NCBI RefSeq assembly: GCF_030382115.1
Contig: NZ_JAUDRJ010000003.1
Coordinates: 3,496,919 to 3,513,449, forward strand
Direction: 5' to 3'
DNA length: 16,531 bases
From: Nostoc sp. GT001
GTDB taxonomy: Bacteria > Cyanobacteriota > Cyanobacteriia > Cyanobacteriales > Nostocaceae
Within the stretch, counting starts at the first letter, position 1, and every line of letters starts with the position of its first letter. A program made the translations under genes and the position numbers. The notes below the pieces were generated by a model. It made no database searches. It saw only the letters and a list, made by a program, of their open reading frames with translations, and had not been told where the DNA came from. Positions 7,390 through 14,512 of the stretch are shown here, in pieces.

Positions 7390-7787
7390 TTGAAGAATAA
7401 TTCAGAATTTAGCAGTCAGAATCAATGGGTAAATAATTCAGAGCCGTCACGTATTGTCAATGAGTTATTATGAGCTTTTTGAGTGATGCAGATGGCTACC
7501 TATTTGCAAAACAGTATGCTCAAATGGATACTTGGGCATTAAATAATACTAGTTTGGTAATAAGTAGGTAGACATAATTAAATATAAAATAAACTCCTAG
7601 TTTGTAGTGAGCGATTTATCCCTCAGAGCAAGGATTATCAGAACTAAAGTCCTTACTACAAACAATAAATTTATTTATGCCTACATACTTACTGTTTAGC
7701 GATCGCGCTTAAGTTAAAGTGTATTTGCACTGTAGCGACGTAATAATTCTACTCACATTCTTAAGCCAAGCGTATTGCTTTATACGC
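7390..7787. other. Intergenic region with a truncated micro-ORF and a MITE
   Basis: Besides the MITE listed separately, 7470-7571 could encode a 33-aa peptide (MSFLSDADGYLFAKQYAQMD, then TWALNNTS) whose stop codon is provided by the left end of the MITE. It may be the truncated start of a former gene. No ribosome binding site is obvious. Confidence 0.3.
7561..7691. mobile_element. Probable 131-bp MITE with imperfect terminal inverted repeats
   Basis: The ends TAAGTAGGTAGACATAATTA and TAATTATGCC-like TTATTTATGCCTACATACTTA are inverted repeats matching at 19 of 22 positions. A second inner inverted repeat, GTTTGTAGT (7600-7608) / ACTACAAAC (7655-7663), lies inside. The element has no coding capacity. 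TA-initiated ends suggest mobilisation by an IS630/Tc1-type transposase encoded elsewhere; that family link is inference. Confidence 0.65.
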
Positions 7788-7788
7788 T
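7769..7788 (-). terminator. Possible weak terminator hairpin after the sulfurtransferase
   Basis: A perfect 7-bp stem AGCGTAT / ATACGCT with a 6-nt loop sits directly at the 3' end of the sulfurtransferase gene. There is no U-tract on the minus strand, so efficient intrinsic termination is doubtful. Confidence 0.35.
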
Positions 7789-8645
7789 CATTGCATGACT
7801 CTACTATCAATTGGTAGTGAAAAATCACGAGACCATTCATTCCAAGAGCCGAAATAATTTCTAGCAGAAATTCCCGCCTCTTCAAGGGCTATTAATGTAT
7901 TCGCAGCCCTTGAACCTTTAAAGCAGTAAATGTACACAATGGACTCGGAAGTAATACCCACTGACTGACAAATTTCTCGGATTTCATCTGGCGATCGGAA
8001 CGTAGGGATTTCCGATTCAGAATTCATCAGATGATGCCATTCTAACCATACAGAGTTAGGGATTCTACCTTTGCGGGGACAAAAATCAGGATGGTAAGGA
8101 GAAGAACTCAACCCAAGCCATTCGTTGCGATCGCGCACATCTAATTTAATAATTGCTGGATTCTCAATTGCTTGCAACATCTCGGTGGTAGTCACCATTA
8201 TGTCAGCATTGGGATGCAATCTAAATATGCTGCTTTCACGCTTCGGTACTTCATCGGTAGTAGGTAATCCTGCCTTAAGCCATGCTCTATATCCTCCGTG
8301 TAAAATAGATACCTGAGTGCAGCCCAAATATTTCAGCAAGAAAGCTGCTCTACAAGATTGACCATAACCTTTATTTAAAGCATCTTCATAAACAATTAAC
8401 TGTTCTGCACCAGATATTCCTACCCTGCTCATGATTTCTGCAAAATGCTCTTGCAATTCCTTTAATCCTGCTGGGGACGAATTCTCTAAAAGATAGGTGA
8501 AAAAATCTCTAATATTTATGGCTTGAGAAATATGACAAATAGCATAATCTTCTTGACTTCGCGTATCGATAATGACAGTCTGTGATGATTTTTCTCCTAG
8601 CATTGATGTGAGTTGTTGAGGAGAAATGAGGAGTTTCGTCTTCAC
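7788..8645 (-). CDS. Two-domain sulfurtransferase (rhodanese / 3-mercaptopyruvate sulfurtransferase type)
   Basis: A 285-aa tandem rhodanese protein that transfers sulfane sulfur from thiosulfate or 3-mercaptopyruvate to an acceptor. The N-terminal domain (about 5-130) has VIIDTRSQEDYAICHISQAINI and ILHGGYRAWLKAGLPT and lacks the active-site loop, as usual for the structural copy. The C-terminal domain (about 150-280) has LDVRDRNEWLG, the GRIPNSVWLEW segment, and the catalytic loop CFKGSRA with Cys241. The loop CFKGSR differs from both the classical thiosulfate (CRKGVTA) and mercaptopyruvate (CGSGVTA) forms as I recall them, so substrate is uncertain. The C-terminal YFGSWNEWS motif is typical. 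It has no signal peptide and is therefore cytosolic. It is monocistronic as far as visible. Confidence 0.9.
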   Translation of the reverse strand: MKTKLLISPQQLTSMLGEKSSQTVIIDTRSQEDYAICHISQAINIRDFFTYLLENSSPAGLKELQEHFAEIMSRVGISGAEQLIVYEDALNKGYGQSCRAAFLLKYLGCTQVSILHGGYRAWLKAGLPTTDEVPKRESSIFRLHPNADIMVTTTEMLQAIENPAIIKLDVRDRNEWLGLSSSPYHPDFCPRKGRIPNSVWLEWHHLMNSESEIPTFRSPDEIREICQSVGITSESIVYIYCFKGSRAANTLIALEEAGISARNYFGSWNEWSRDFSLPIDSRVMQ

Positions 8646-9140
8646 GCTTTCATGCTTCTGTTATTGTACCATTAGGCATTATCGCCGTTGGTAGATTTAC
8701 ATTTTGGAATGCAAATTACAGAAGAATGAATGTTAAATGTTATTAGAGAACTTTTATGGATGTTTTGTTTTTAAATAAGAATTCTGAATTCTGAATTCTA
8801 AATAAATTACTCTCGCCAAATTTTATTTAGAACAAGCGGCGCAGTTTTTCGGCAGCTTTAGGAATTCTAACCGCAAGAATGCGATCGCTAGCAATGCACC
8901 AATACTCATCCCGAAAATACCACAAGCACCTAAACATCTGATCGCAGAAGATTTAGTTGCGACACTGTTGAAATAGCATTAAATAAAATTGGCGTTGCAT
9001 ATTTGCGGAATGATTTAGCAACTTCCAAAATTCTCCCCTGCTTGCCCCAATTCATCCCACTTTTCTGTAACGCCGAAATTGGCTCTCACTTAATTATTAC
9101 TCAAGCAACACTGTTACATTTTTAGCTTTACACTTTTGTT
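8646..9140. other. Intergenic region with heptamer repeat and a decayed micro-ORF
   Basis: Three tandem GAATTCT units (8779-8799) form a short STRR. On the minus strand, 8823-8909 encodes a 28-aa sequence (MSIGALLAIAFLRLEFLKLP, then KNCAACSK) that extends upstream in frame without a start codon (LGACGIFG). It has a hydrophobic helix and a CxxC tail and contains a HIP1 site. With no ribosome binding site it is more likely a remnant of a membrane protein than a gene. Confidence 0.35.
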
Positions 9141-9362
9141 TTAATCTTCAATCCAGTCTTCACGACCCAATAGATCGATAATCTTATCTCTGAGTAAAAA
9201 GTCATTTTCTTCTAGCTCAAGCTCAACACAAATCCAATCTCGACCAGGAATGTACTGACACAAAGCATAAATTGGCTGGTTACGTCTTACAAGTCCTTTG
9301 TGAATAAGTTGGCGCGCTTCTTCTTTAATAACTTCTATGTCATATTTGACAGCAGTATCCAT
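9141..9362 (-). CDS. DUF4327 family protein (cyanobacterial, function unknown)
   Basis: A 73-aa acidic soluble protein. IKEEARQLIHKGLVRRNQPIYALCQYIPGRDWICVELELEENDFLLRDKI spans most of its length (residues 12-61), with the ending LLGREDWIED. This pattern matches my memory of the small DUF4327 proteins found across cyanobacteria, for which no function is known to me. GGGAGAAAAG precedes the start codon, supporting translation. It stands alone; a large perfect hairpin lies about 210 nt upstream, in what could be its long 5' leader. Confidence 0.75.
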   Translation of the reverse strand: MDTAVKYDIEVIKEEARQLIHKGLVRRNQPIYALCQYIPGRDWICVELELEENDFLLRDKIIDLLGREDWIED

Positions 9363-9570
9363 AACTTTTCTCCCAGCTATTTAAGTTCTGCAAAACCAGA
9401 ACAATTCATGCTTTGGCTTTACCTTAAACTTACCAAAAGAATTTGAGGAAATTGTGAAAATGAGAATAATGATACATAAGTTTATTCCTAAACAATCTTG
9501 ACTTTGTAAGTATAATTTTTCACAATAATCAAAGCCCACTTACTTGGAAAATGACAATGCCTTTCTCATG
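9363..9570. other. Upstream region of the DUF4327-type gene
   Basis: AT-rich, with no ORF and no strong promoter motif that I can defend. It separates the gene from the hairpin at 9571-9623. Confidence 0.3.
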
Positions 9571-9623
9571 AACAATACCTTTGCCAAAATAAGAGTCTAG
9601 AAAATTTTGGCAAAGGTATTGTT
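9571..9623. repeat. 20-bp perfect inverted repeat (long hairpin)
   Basis: AACAATACCTTTGCCAAAAT (9571-9590) is followed after 13 nt by its exact reverse complement (9604-9623). It lies 92 nt beyond the 3' end of the deaminase gene and upstream of the DUF4327-type gene, both minus strand. No T-run follows on either strand, so it is not a textbook terminator. It could be a terminator variant, an RNA stabiliser, or a MITE core. Confidence 0.8.
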
Positions 9624-9714
9624 TGCAGTAAAGCTTGCAGGTATGAAAAACTTCACTACTAATTTGTCGCTGCGGTCAAATAATTTGTTGCTCTACATTT
9701 TTCGTGAAAGTCCA

Positions 9715-11289
9715 TCAAAGCCAGTTCTGCAATGACTCAAACCGAGCAAATTCCGACTCTAGCTGCCATTGAATCCGCGCGCGATCGCTTTTGTTCAAAA
9801 AGGCACTGCACCCTTGAGAAACAGAGGTTTCACCAGGGGTATCGCTTGCACAAGCTGAAACCATTGCCTTAAACTCAGGCGACTTCCAGAGACTATTTCC
9901 CGGAGCGAAACTATATTCTAAGCCATTGCGAGCCAGTCGCTTGAGGTCTTTATATCCCAGCCCATATCTCGTTGCTGCTAACAAATACTCATGACTCAAA
10001 TCGATGCGGGAAATGCCTTCATCATCGGAAGCAAGGGTCATTGGTACTCCAGCCTTCCAATACTCCCTAAAAGGATGCTGATCTCCCTGAACATTCAAAA
10101 TGACCTCATTACTGGTCAGGCAGATTTCGACCAATACGCCGCGTCGCCGCATTTGCTCCATCAACTCGAAGGGACGCTCCTCAAAAAAAATACCTACGCC
10201 ATGTCCGATGCGAGATGCCTGTGCCACTTCTACAGCTTGCCGAATATGAAAACGTAAATCCTCTGTCGGAACCAACCCCAGTGTTAACTCTCCGGCATGG
10301 AGCGCGACCTTGACATTGGGATATTGGCGTTTCAAAAATTGCAGCATTTGCATTTGCAGGGTGTAGTCGCGCAGTGCAATCGGGTTGTCTTCTGGGGCAA
10401 CAAGATTGATGCCAACTACCCGCGAATCTGATGAATCTAGTGCAAAGGCATAAGCTAACTGAGCAAACACTTCAACGGGCGACTTTGTTCTTGTCGTTTG
10501 CTGCAAATAGCGCACCGTCACTGCACATCCAGGCTGTGCCGATGGAGTGCCGCAACCGAGCGTTTTCGAGACTTCGCGCTCCAACTGTGCAAATTGCTGG
10601 TTGCCGAGTGTCACTAGCTTGGTTAATCCTCGTTTGAGCAATTGACTATGCATCTCTTGCAAATCTTTATTCCAACCAACTTCACGCCCTAGCTGTCGAA
10701 CCTCACTGCCCTGAACGGTAAGCATTAACTCTAGATAGGTAATATGCTGCGAAGCTGCCCGATTTGCTACTGACGCGACCATATCATCCCGACGGCTCAT
10801 AGAGTCTGATATTGGCCCAAAACCACTAAAAGCCTCAAAAAATTGGTCGTGTCCTGATTTTCCAGTAAATTGGAGGTTACGAGTAGACCAACGATTTATT
10901 AGGGAATCATAAACAGATGTTCGGTTGAACAATTCTGAGGCTGGAAAATAGCTACTGTCCTGACCGCAAGCTTTAGGTTCAACTAAAGCCTCCGCTTTTG
11001 GATTCACACAATACCCATCGGTGGCAGCCCACTCCAGATAGTGTTCTGCGTACACAGCCCCGCTTAGATGACTGTGGATATCTCCTCCCTTCGGCATTCG
11101 CTGTACAAATGCTCGTAAAGCGCCTGGCTGTGTGCGATGGGCTTCAAACCAACTAGCAGTTTCAGTTTCACTCCGAATCGAGGACTGCTGCGAATTAGAT
11201 GGGACTTGGGCTGCTACACTGAAGATCAAACAGCTAGAAGTCGTTAATACTCCTAAAAAGAAATAATATAATTGCGCTCGTCTATGCAT
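9715..11289 (-). CDS. Exported adenosine deaminase-like amidohydrolase (ADA2/ADGF type)
   Basis: A 524-aa member of the metal-dependent adenosine/AMP deaminase family. The N-terminal LYYFFLGVLTTSSCLIFSVAAQ is a signal peptide, with cleavage likely after VAA (residue 27), so the enzyme acts outside the cytoplasm. Zinc ligands and catalytic residues are visible: H72-x-H74 in GGDIHSHLSGA, HAGE with H331 and E334, IGHG with H363, and SDDEG with D422-D423. The MPKGGD approach to the first motif and the extra N-terminal length resemble ADGF/ADA2 proteins rather than the short cytosolic ADA. Several cysteines (94, 108, 246, 255, 480, 494) could form disulfides in the periplasm. Likely role: deamination of extracellular adenosine or a related nucleoside for scavenging; the substrate is not proven. 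No Shine-Dalgarno precedes the ATG. Confidence 0.85.
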   Translation of the reverse strand: MHRRAQLYYFFLGVLTTSSCLIFSVAAQVPSNSQQSSIRSETETASWFEAHRTQPGALRAFVQRMPKGGDIHSHLSGAVYAEHYLEWAATDGYCVNPKAEALVEPKACGQDSSYFPASELFNRTSVYDSLINRWSTRNLQFTGKSGHDQFFEAFSGFGPISDSMSRRDDMVASVANRAASQHITYLELMLTVQGSEVRQLGREVGWNKDLQEMHSQLLKRGLTKLVTLGNQQFAQLEREVSKTLGCGTPSAQPGCAVTVRYLQQTTRTKSPVEVFAQLAYAFALDSSDSRVVGINLVAPEDNPIALRDYTLQMQMLQFLKRQYPNVKVALHAGELTLGLVPTEDLRFHIRQAVEVAQASRIGHGVGIFFEERPFELMEQMRRRGVLVEICLTSNEVILNVQGDQHPFREYWKAGVPMTLASDDEGISRIDLSHEYLLAATRYGLGYKDLKRLARNGLEYSFAPGNSLWKSPEFKAMVSACASDTPGETSVSQGCSAFLNKSDRARIQWQLESEFARFESLQNWL

Positions 11290-11584
11290 ATATATTTATT
11301 TTTTTGTAAAACATGGCCATTATGAGTGTAGTTATTATGCTGTTCAAAACCATCAACTATCAATCTTTATAAGCTAGATAAACTATAACCTAAGATAGAT
11401 ACGTATGAATTAATTTTATTTAATCCAATCAGAACTTATCATTCTTTAACATTTTTTGTTCGCTACTCAGAAAGCCTTGCTCATCGGGCGATCGCATACC
11501 CTAACCATCGAGGTACTTTAAATTTCATCTAAATTTCATTAGATTATTAGATCATTAGAATTAGAAACATATCAGGTAAGATTT
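11290..11584. other. Divergent intergenic region between the deaminase and the DUF305 gene
   Basis: It holds the start region of the deaminase (minus) and the promoter of the DUF305 lipoprotein (plus), including a HIP1 octamer near 11489 and the direct repeat listed separately. The deaminase side is extremely AT-rich, with no consensus promoter identified. Confidence 0.4.
11523..11561 (+). promoter_or_regulatory. CopR-type box and promoter of the DUF305 (CopM-like) gene
   Basis: TTTCAT (11523-11528), five bases CTAAA, and TTTCAT (11534-11539) form an exact TTTCAT-N5-TTTCAT direct repeat. This is the site reported for the copper response regulator CopR in Synechocystis. The downstream copy occupies the -35 position: 16 nt later comes TAGAAT (11556-11561), a good -10. 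The geometry is that of an OmpR-family activator touching RNA polymerase. AGGTAAG then serves as ribosome binding site. Confidence 0.65.
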
Positions 11585-12283
11585 ATGCAACTGCTATTTT
11601 TAAGGAATGGCTTTTTAGCGCTAACTTTTACTGCGATCGCTTCAGCAGGTGGGTTAATTACAGGCTGTGCTGGTACTGCTTCCCAAAACCAAAGTGAAGC
11701 AGCAAAGGCAACCGCCGCCAATGCTAAAGACAAGCAGATGATGAACCACGGTGGTGGCATGATGAATCACAGTATGGGCATGGATTTAGGCCCAGCCGAT
11801 GCTAATTTTGATTTACGATTTATTGACGCTATGATACCGCACCATCAAGGGGCTGTGGAAATGGCGAATGTTGCGCAGCAGAAATCAAAACGTCCTGAAA
11901 TCAAAAAATTAGCAGACAATATTATCAAATCACAAAACCAAGAAATCACTCAGATGAAGCAGTGGCGACAAGCTTGGTATCCCAAAGCGGGAGATAAACC
12001 AATGGCTTACAACAGCCAAATGGGTCACATGATGGAGATGTCGCCTGACCAGATGCAAACTATGATGATGAGTCAAGACTTAGGTGCAGCCGATGCTGAA
12101 TTTGATTTGCGCTTTATCAATGCGATGATTCCTCACCACGAAGGGGCTGTAACAATGGGAAAAGATGCCTTAAGCAAGTCTAAACGCCCTGAAATCAAGA
12201 AATTAGCCCAAGAAATTATCAAAGCCCAAGATATAGAGATTAAACAAATGCAACAGTGGCGAAAAGCTTGGTACAACAAGTAA
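11585..12283 (+). CDS. CopM-like lipoprotein with two DUF305 domains (probable copper-binding)
   Basis: A 232-aa exported protein. It has a hydrophobic N-terminus and the lipobox LITGC, with the lipidated Cys at 28. A Met/His-rich linker follows (QMMNHGGGMMNHSMGM, 51-66), then two DUF305 repeats at about 71-132 and 168-231. Each carries FDLRFI(D/N)AMIPHH(Q/E)GAV, then SKRPEIKKLA and QWR(Q/K)AWY; a second Met/His-rich segment links them (MGHMMEMSPDQMQTMMM). DUF305 proteins with this two-domain layout include CopM of Synechocystis, a periplasmic copper-binding protein that protects against copper. The exact CopR-type site in front strongly supports copper regulation. The copR/copS partners are not in the window. 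The two repeats are so alike that a recent internal duplication is likely. Confidence 0.88.
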   Translation: MQLLFLRNGFLALTFTAIASAGGLITGCAGTASQNQSEAAKATAANAKDKQMMNHGGGMMNHSMGMDLGPADANFDLRFIDAMIPHHQGAVEMANVAQQKSKRPEIKKLADNIIKSQNQEITQMKQWRQAWYPKAGDKPMAYNSQMGHMMEMSPDQMQTMMMSQDLGAADAEFDLRFINAMIPHHEGAVTMGKDALSKSKRPEIKKLAQEIIKAQDIEIKQMQQWRKAWYNK

Positions 12284-12391
12284 TTTGTAATTCGTAATAA
12301 AGTTTTCAGGTCAATATCAAGTGAAAATGCTTGTAGACATTGATGGCAAAAAAGTAGACGGGCGTTTTATGTTATGCTGCATTAGTTCTCA
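12284..12391. other. Short intergenic region between convergent genes
   Basis: It lies between the DUF305 gene (+) and the toxin gene (-). I see no terminator hairpin with a U-tract. Confidence 0.3.
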
Positions 12392-12760
12392 CTACAATCC
12401 AAGTGTATCTCTCAATGCTTGGTCAATATTTGCTGTTGGTAGTGAGCCAATTACTTGATAAATTGCGGAAAGTGTAATTGTTGCCAAGTTATCAGCCATT
12501 ACTACTGAATCTGCTAAAAGCCCGGATTGTTTTCCTTCTGATGAACTTAGCAGTATAGTTACACGGCTAGGATATCCTGCTCGAAACATCTGGCTGGTAA
12601 TCATAGCAACGATAACTTGGGGCAAACCTGTCTGCAAATTATCTGCTTGCACAATCAGAGCAGGTCGTGTTTTGGCAGTAGTCAGGTTAGAATTTGGAAA
12701 TAGTACCAGAACAACATCACCTCGCTTAAAAGTTTGTTTTGGCTGCGTCATAGTTGTCAT
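12392..12760 (-). CDS. PemK/MazF family toxin (endoribonuclease)
   Basis: A 122-aa MazF-like toxin expected to cleave single-stranded mRNA. FKRGDVVLVLFPNSN (11-25) with the catalytic-loop Arg, then KTRPALIVQADN (30-41), VIVAMITSQM, and the C-terminal SVVMADNLATITLSAIYQVIGSL are standard family elements. Starts at 12760 or 12751 (MTQPKQ) are both possible. It overlaps the upstream antitoxin gene by about 35 nt, giving the usual antitoxin-first coupling. Because it overlaps, expression is presumably autoregulated with the antitoxin. It lies downstream of the retron on the same strand, so the two form a neighbouring defence/TA pair without evident functional link. Confidence 0.92.
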   Translation of the reverse strand: MTTMTQPKQTFKRGDVVLVLFPNSNLTTAKTRPALIVQADNLQTGLPQVIVAMITSQMFRAGYPSRVTILLSSSEGKQSGLLADSVVMADNLATITLSAIYQVIGSLPTANIDQALRDTLGL

Positions 12761-12977
12761 AGATACTCATTTCTGGACTATCCCAATCATCTGCAAAGGT
12801 TGCTAAATGCGATCGCAAAATCTCAGCTTGCGCTTTGTTAATTCCCTGAGAAGCTAGGTCAATCTCATTCGACCTCACAAAAGTCACAATCACTCGCGTT
12901 CCTTCATCTATATCAGTGGGTTGTTCGGTGAGTTCCACTCGACCATTACGATAGATGCCTTCAATATTATTCAGCAT
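12726..12977 (-). CDS. Antitoxin of the MazF pair (AF2212/DUF104-like)
   Basis: An 83-aa protein. The N-terminal IEGIYRNGRVELTEQP and EGTRVIVTFV form the beta-rich DUF104/AF2212-type domain. The C-terminal LATFADDWDSPEMSIYDNYDAAK is the acidic tail that should bind and neutralise the toxin; this ending recurs in cyanobacterial antitoxins paired with PemK/MazF. AAGG precedes the ATG. It overlaps the toxin start by about 35 nt, which supports a translationally coupled type II module. The N-terminal half presumably also binds the shared promoter. Confidence 0.82.
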   Translation of the reverse strand: MLNNIEGIYRNGRVELTEQPTDIDEGTRVIVTFVRSNEIDLASQGINKAQAEILRSHLATFADDWDSPEMSIYDNYDAAKTNF

Positions 12978-13053
12978 TTTTAACCTTATTGCTTGTGAAT
13001 AGTTAAATAGTGTGGCTTATGGCAACAATTTCCTTCTGATTAAAAATATTTAG

Positions 13054-13962
13054 TCATATTTCTATACTACTGTTATTTGCTTTTATGATTTGTTGCATTT
13101 GTGCTTTTAAACCTTTTAACCTTTTAAAGATATCTTTTCCTTTTTCATATCTAATACCTAATTTAAGCAATTGACGACATCGATGCATCTTTAAATGCTG
13201 TCGGTTAGGAATTTTTAACTCACCTTCATTTGTAGCAATAATTCCAGTAATTTCGTATGATTTTTTGCCAATATAATGCTTTTCCTTTTTCTTGTTACTA
13301 CGTAATCCGTAACGATGAAACTGCTTTTTGACCTGCCCAATCAACTCACCTGGAACACGATCACCTGAGATTGTGACATCATCTATGTAGACAGTCAAAG
13401 TGCAATTTGCCAAATCAACAATTTCGTTGATTGCTTCCCACATATCTATATGTGCAAAGTAGGAAAGTATAGGACTCGATGGGCTTCCAGTTGGCAGATG
13501 ATCTTTGAAAGTTGAGAGCTTGGTTAAAATGTCAACGACATCTGAAGAGCATTTCATCTGTTTACGGAAGAACCAATCAATACGCTTGGCTGGTGTAGAA
13601 GGAAAGTATTTTTCAATGTCAAGACTCCTTACTTCTCTGGAATTTACATGAGCTTTAGCATTAGTGATGTAGGAACGCCCTTTTGCAGGAGCATGTATGT
13701 AGTTTGGAACCTTAATTCGCTTCAGAAGGTCTTCAATCCGCGTTTGGACACGTTTGAGGTCTTGTCTTGGCTTTTCAAAACGACGGCTTTTTCCTCTCTC
13801 TGGATCGAATATGTCCGACTCTGCATACAAATGCTCTGTGTTAGTCAGCAATTTAAGCTTAATTTGACTAACATACAAAAGCTTTGCAAGTTTTGCCTTA
13901 GATTTCAAACAGTAAAAAGGCGACTGGTCTAATTCGTATCTTGCATATTTACTCTTCCGCAT
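13054..13962 (-). CDS. Retron-type reverse transcriptase
   Basis: From ATG 13962 the protein is 302 aa; the open frame extends to a TTG at 14004, but that adds no domain sequence and neither start has a good ribosome binding site. Fingers/palm motifs appear in order: NAKAH (101-105), the retron-specific NAxxH; LDIEKYFPS with Asp115 (motif A); LPTGSPSSPILS (156-167); catalytic YIDD (192-195) followed by VTISG; and YEITGIIATNEG with ITG at 238-240, equivalent to the retron VTG motif that recognises the msr RNA. The Lys/His-rich C-terminus fits RNA binding. There is no maturase or endonuclease domain, so this is not a group II intron. Expected role: prime on its ncRNA from a branching guanosine and make msDNA. 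It sits last in an operon after an XRE gene and a small ORF. Confidence 0.92.
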   Translation of the reverse strand: MRKSKYARYELDQSPFYCLKSKAKLAKLLYVSQIKLKLLTNTEHLYAESDIFDPERGKSRRFEKPRQDLKRVQTRIEDLLKRIKVPNYIHAPAKGRSYITNAKAHVNSREVRSLDIEKYFPSTPAKRIDWFFRKQMKCSSDVVDILTKLSTFKDHLPTGSPSSPILSYFAHIDMWEAINEIVDLANCTLTVYIDDVTISGDRVPGELIGQVKKQFHRYGLRSNKKKEKHYIGKKSYEITGIIATNEGELKIPNRQHLKMHRCRQLLKLGIRYEKGKDIFKRLKGLKAQMQQIIKANNSSIEI

Positions 13963-14055
13963 AAGAATGACCAGACCTTTCAGCAATGAAGTTAAGAATG
14001 GCAAGAATCTTAGAGGATACGAATGTCCTTAATTTCTCTGTTTTTATATCCTTGT

Positions 14056-14259
14056 TTAAGCTTTCCGAAAAAAACATGATTGAGGATGCTTAGGTATATC
14101 AAAAAACTCTGAGTATCGGTTCAGCAAATCAAATGTTGGAGTTTTTTTACCCGACTCAATTTCCGAGAGATATGACTTGGATATGCCTAGTTTCTCTGCA
14201 AGTTCTTTCTGTGTTAGGTCATGGAATACTCTTATTAGTCTCAGAGCTTCACTTAGCAT
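14056..14259 (-). CDS. Small XRE-family HTH regulator of the retron operon
   Basis: A 67-aa single-domain Cro/C1-type DNA-binding protein. TQKELAEKLGISKSYLSEIESGKKTPTFDLL (residues 16-46) is a textbook XRE helix-turn-helix. AAGGAGG at about 14268-14274 with 8-nt spacing is a strong ribosome binding site. The gene starts 58 nt after the small ORF and ends about 93 nt before the RT start. The likely target is the 12-bp-arm palindrome over the retron promoter (14854-14882), giving autoregulation. An HTH partner also characterises one published retron class (type VI, as I recall), so it may instead, or also, be the partner that senses or restrains the effector. Its short length means it has no sensor domain. 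Confidence 0.85.
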   Translation of the reverse strand: MLSEALRLIRVFHDLTQKELAEKLGISKSYLSEIESGKKTPTFDLLNRYSEFFDIPKHPQSCFFRKA

Positions 14260-14317
14260 GTCTAACCTCCTTTGGTTAGAGGTTTTTGAAGAGGGGTTCT
14301 ATAGAAGATTTAGCAGT

Positions 14318-14482
14318 CTAATTCTGCAAAAGCTCAATCAGCCATTTCAATAAGTTGAAGATGACTGGGCCGAGTTGAAATAGCAGACGGAGCGTTTGAG
14401 GTTTGCGGAGCCATTTCAGGCACTGCTTGTATTTACGCTTTTTAGACTGCTTCTGCCGTTTGTCAGATTCTGGATTCTCCAT
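14318..14482 (-). CDS. Small basic protein with hydrophobic tail, candidate retron effector
   Basis: ATG 14482 is chosen because AAGGAG (14492-14497) lies 9 nt upstream; GTG 14515 and ATG 14491 are in frame but badly spaced. The product is 54 aa. The N-terminal half is strongly basic (SDKRQKQSKKRKYKQ), and the C-terminal half LRLLFQLGPVIFNLLKWLIELL is a hydrophobic or amphipathic helix that could insert in the membrane. No homologue is known to me. Position between the ncRNA and the XRE gene suggests it is the toxic arm of the retron, comparable in style to small membrane toxins and the two-TM effector of Ec48-type retrons. That is inference. The Shine-Dalgarno region can fold (GGAG ATGT CTCC), possibly limiting translation. 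Confidence 0.6.
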   Translation of the reverse strand: MENPESDKRQKQSKKRKYKQCLKWLRKPQTLRLLFQLGPVIFNLLKWLIELLQN

Positions 14483-14512
14483 CGGAGACATCTCCTTATA
14501 ATAGGGTGTTTG

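Noticed and set aside
13648..13932. A 94-aa plus-strand frame opposite the reverse transcriptase
   Set aside because: It is the shadow of the RT gene on the other strand; no family motifs and no ribosome binding site.
13054..13962. RT belonging to a group II intron or a DGR
   Set aside because: No maturase/HNH domain, no intron domain V structure, and no template/variable repeat pair seen; the NAxxH and ITG motifs point to a retron.
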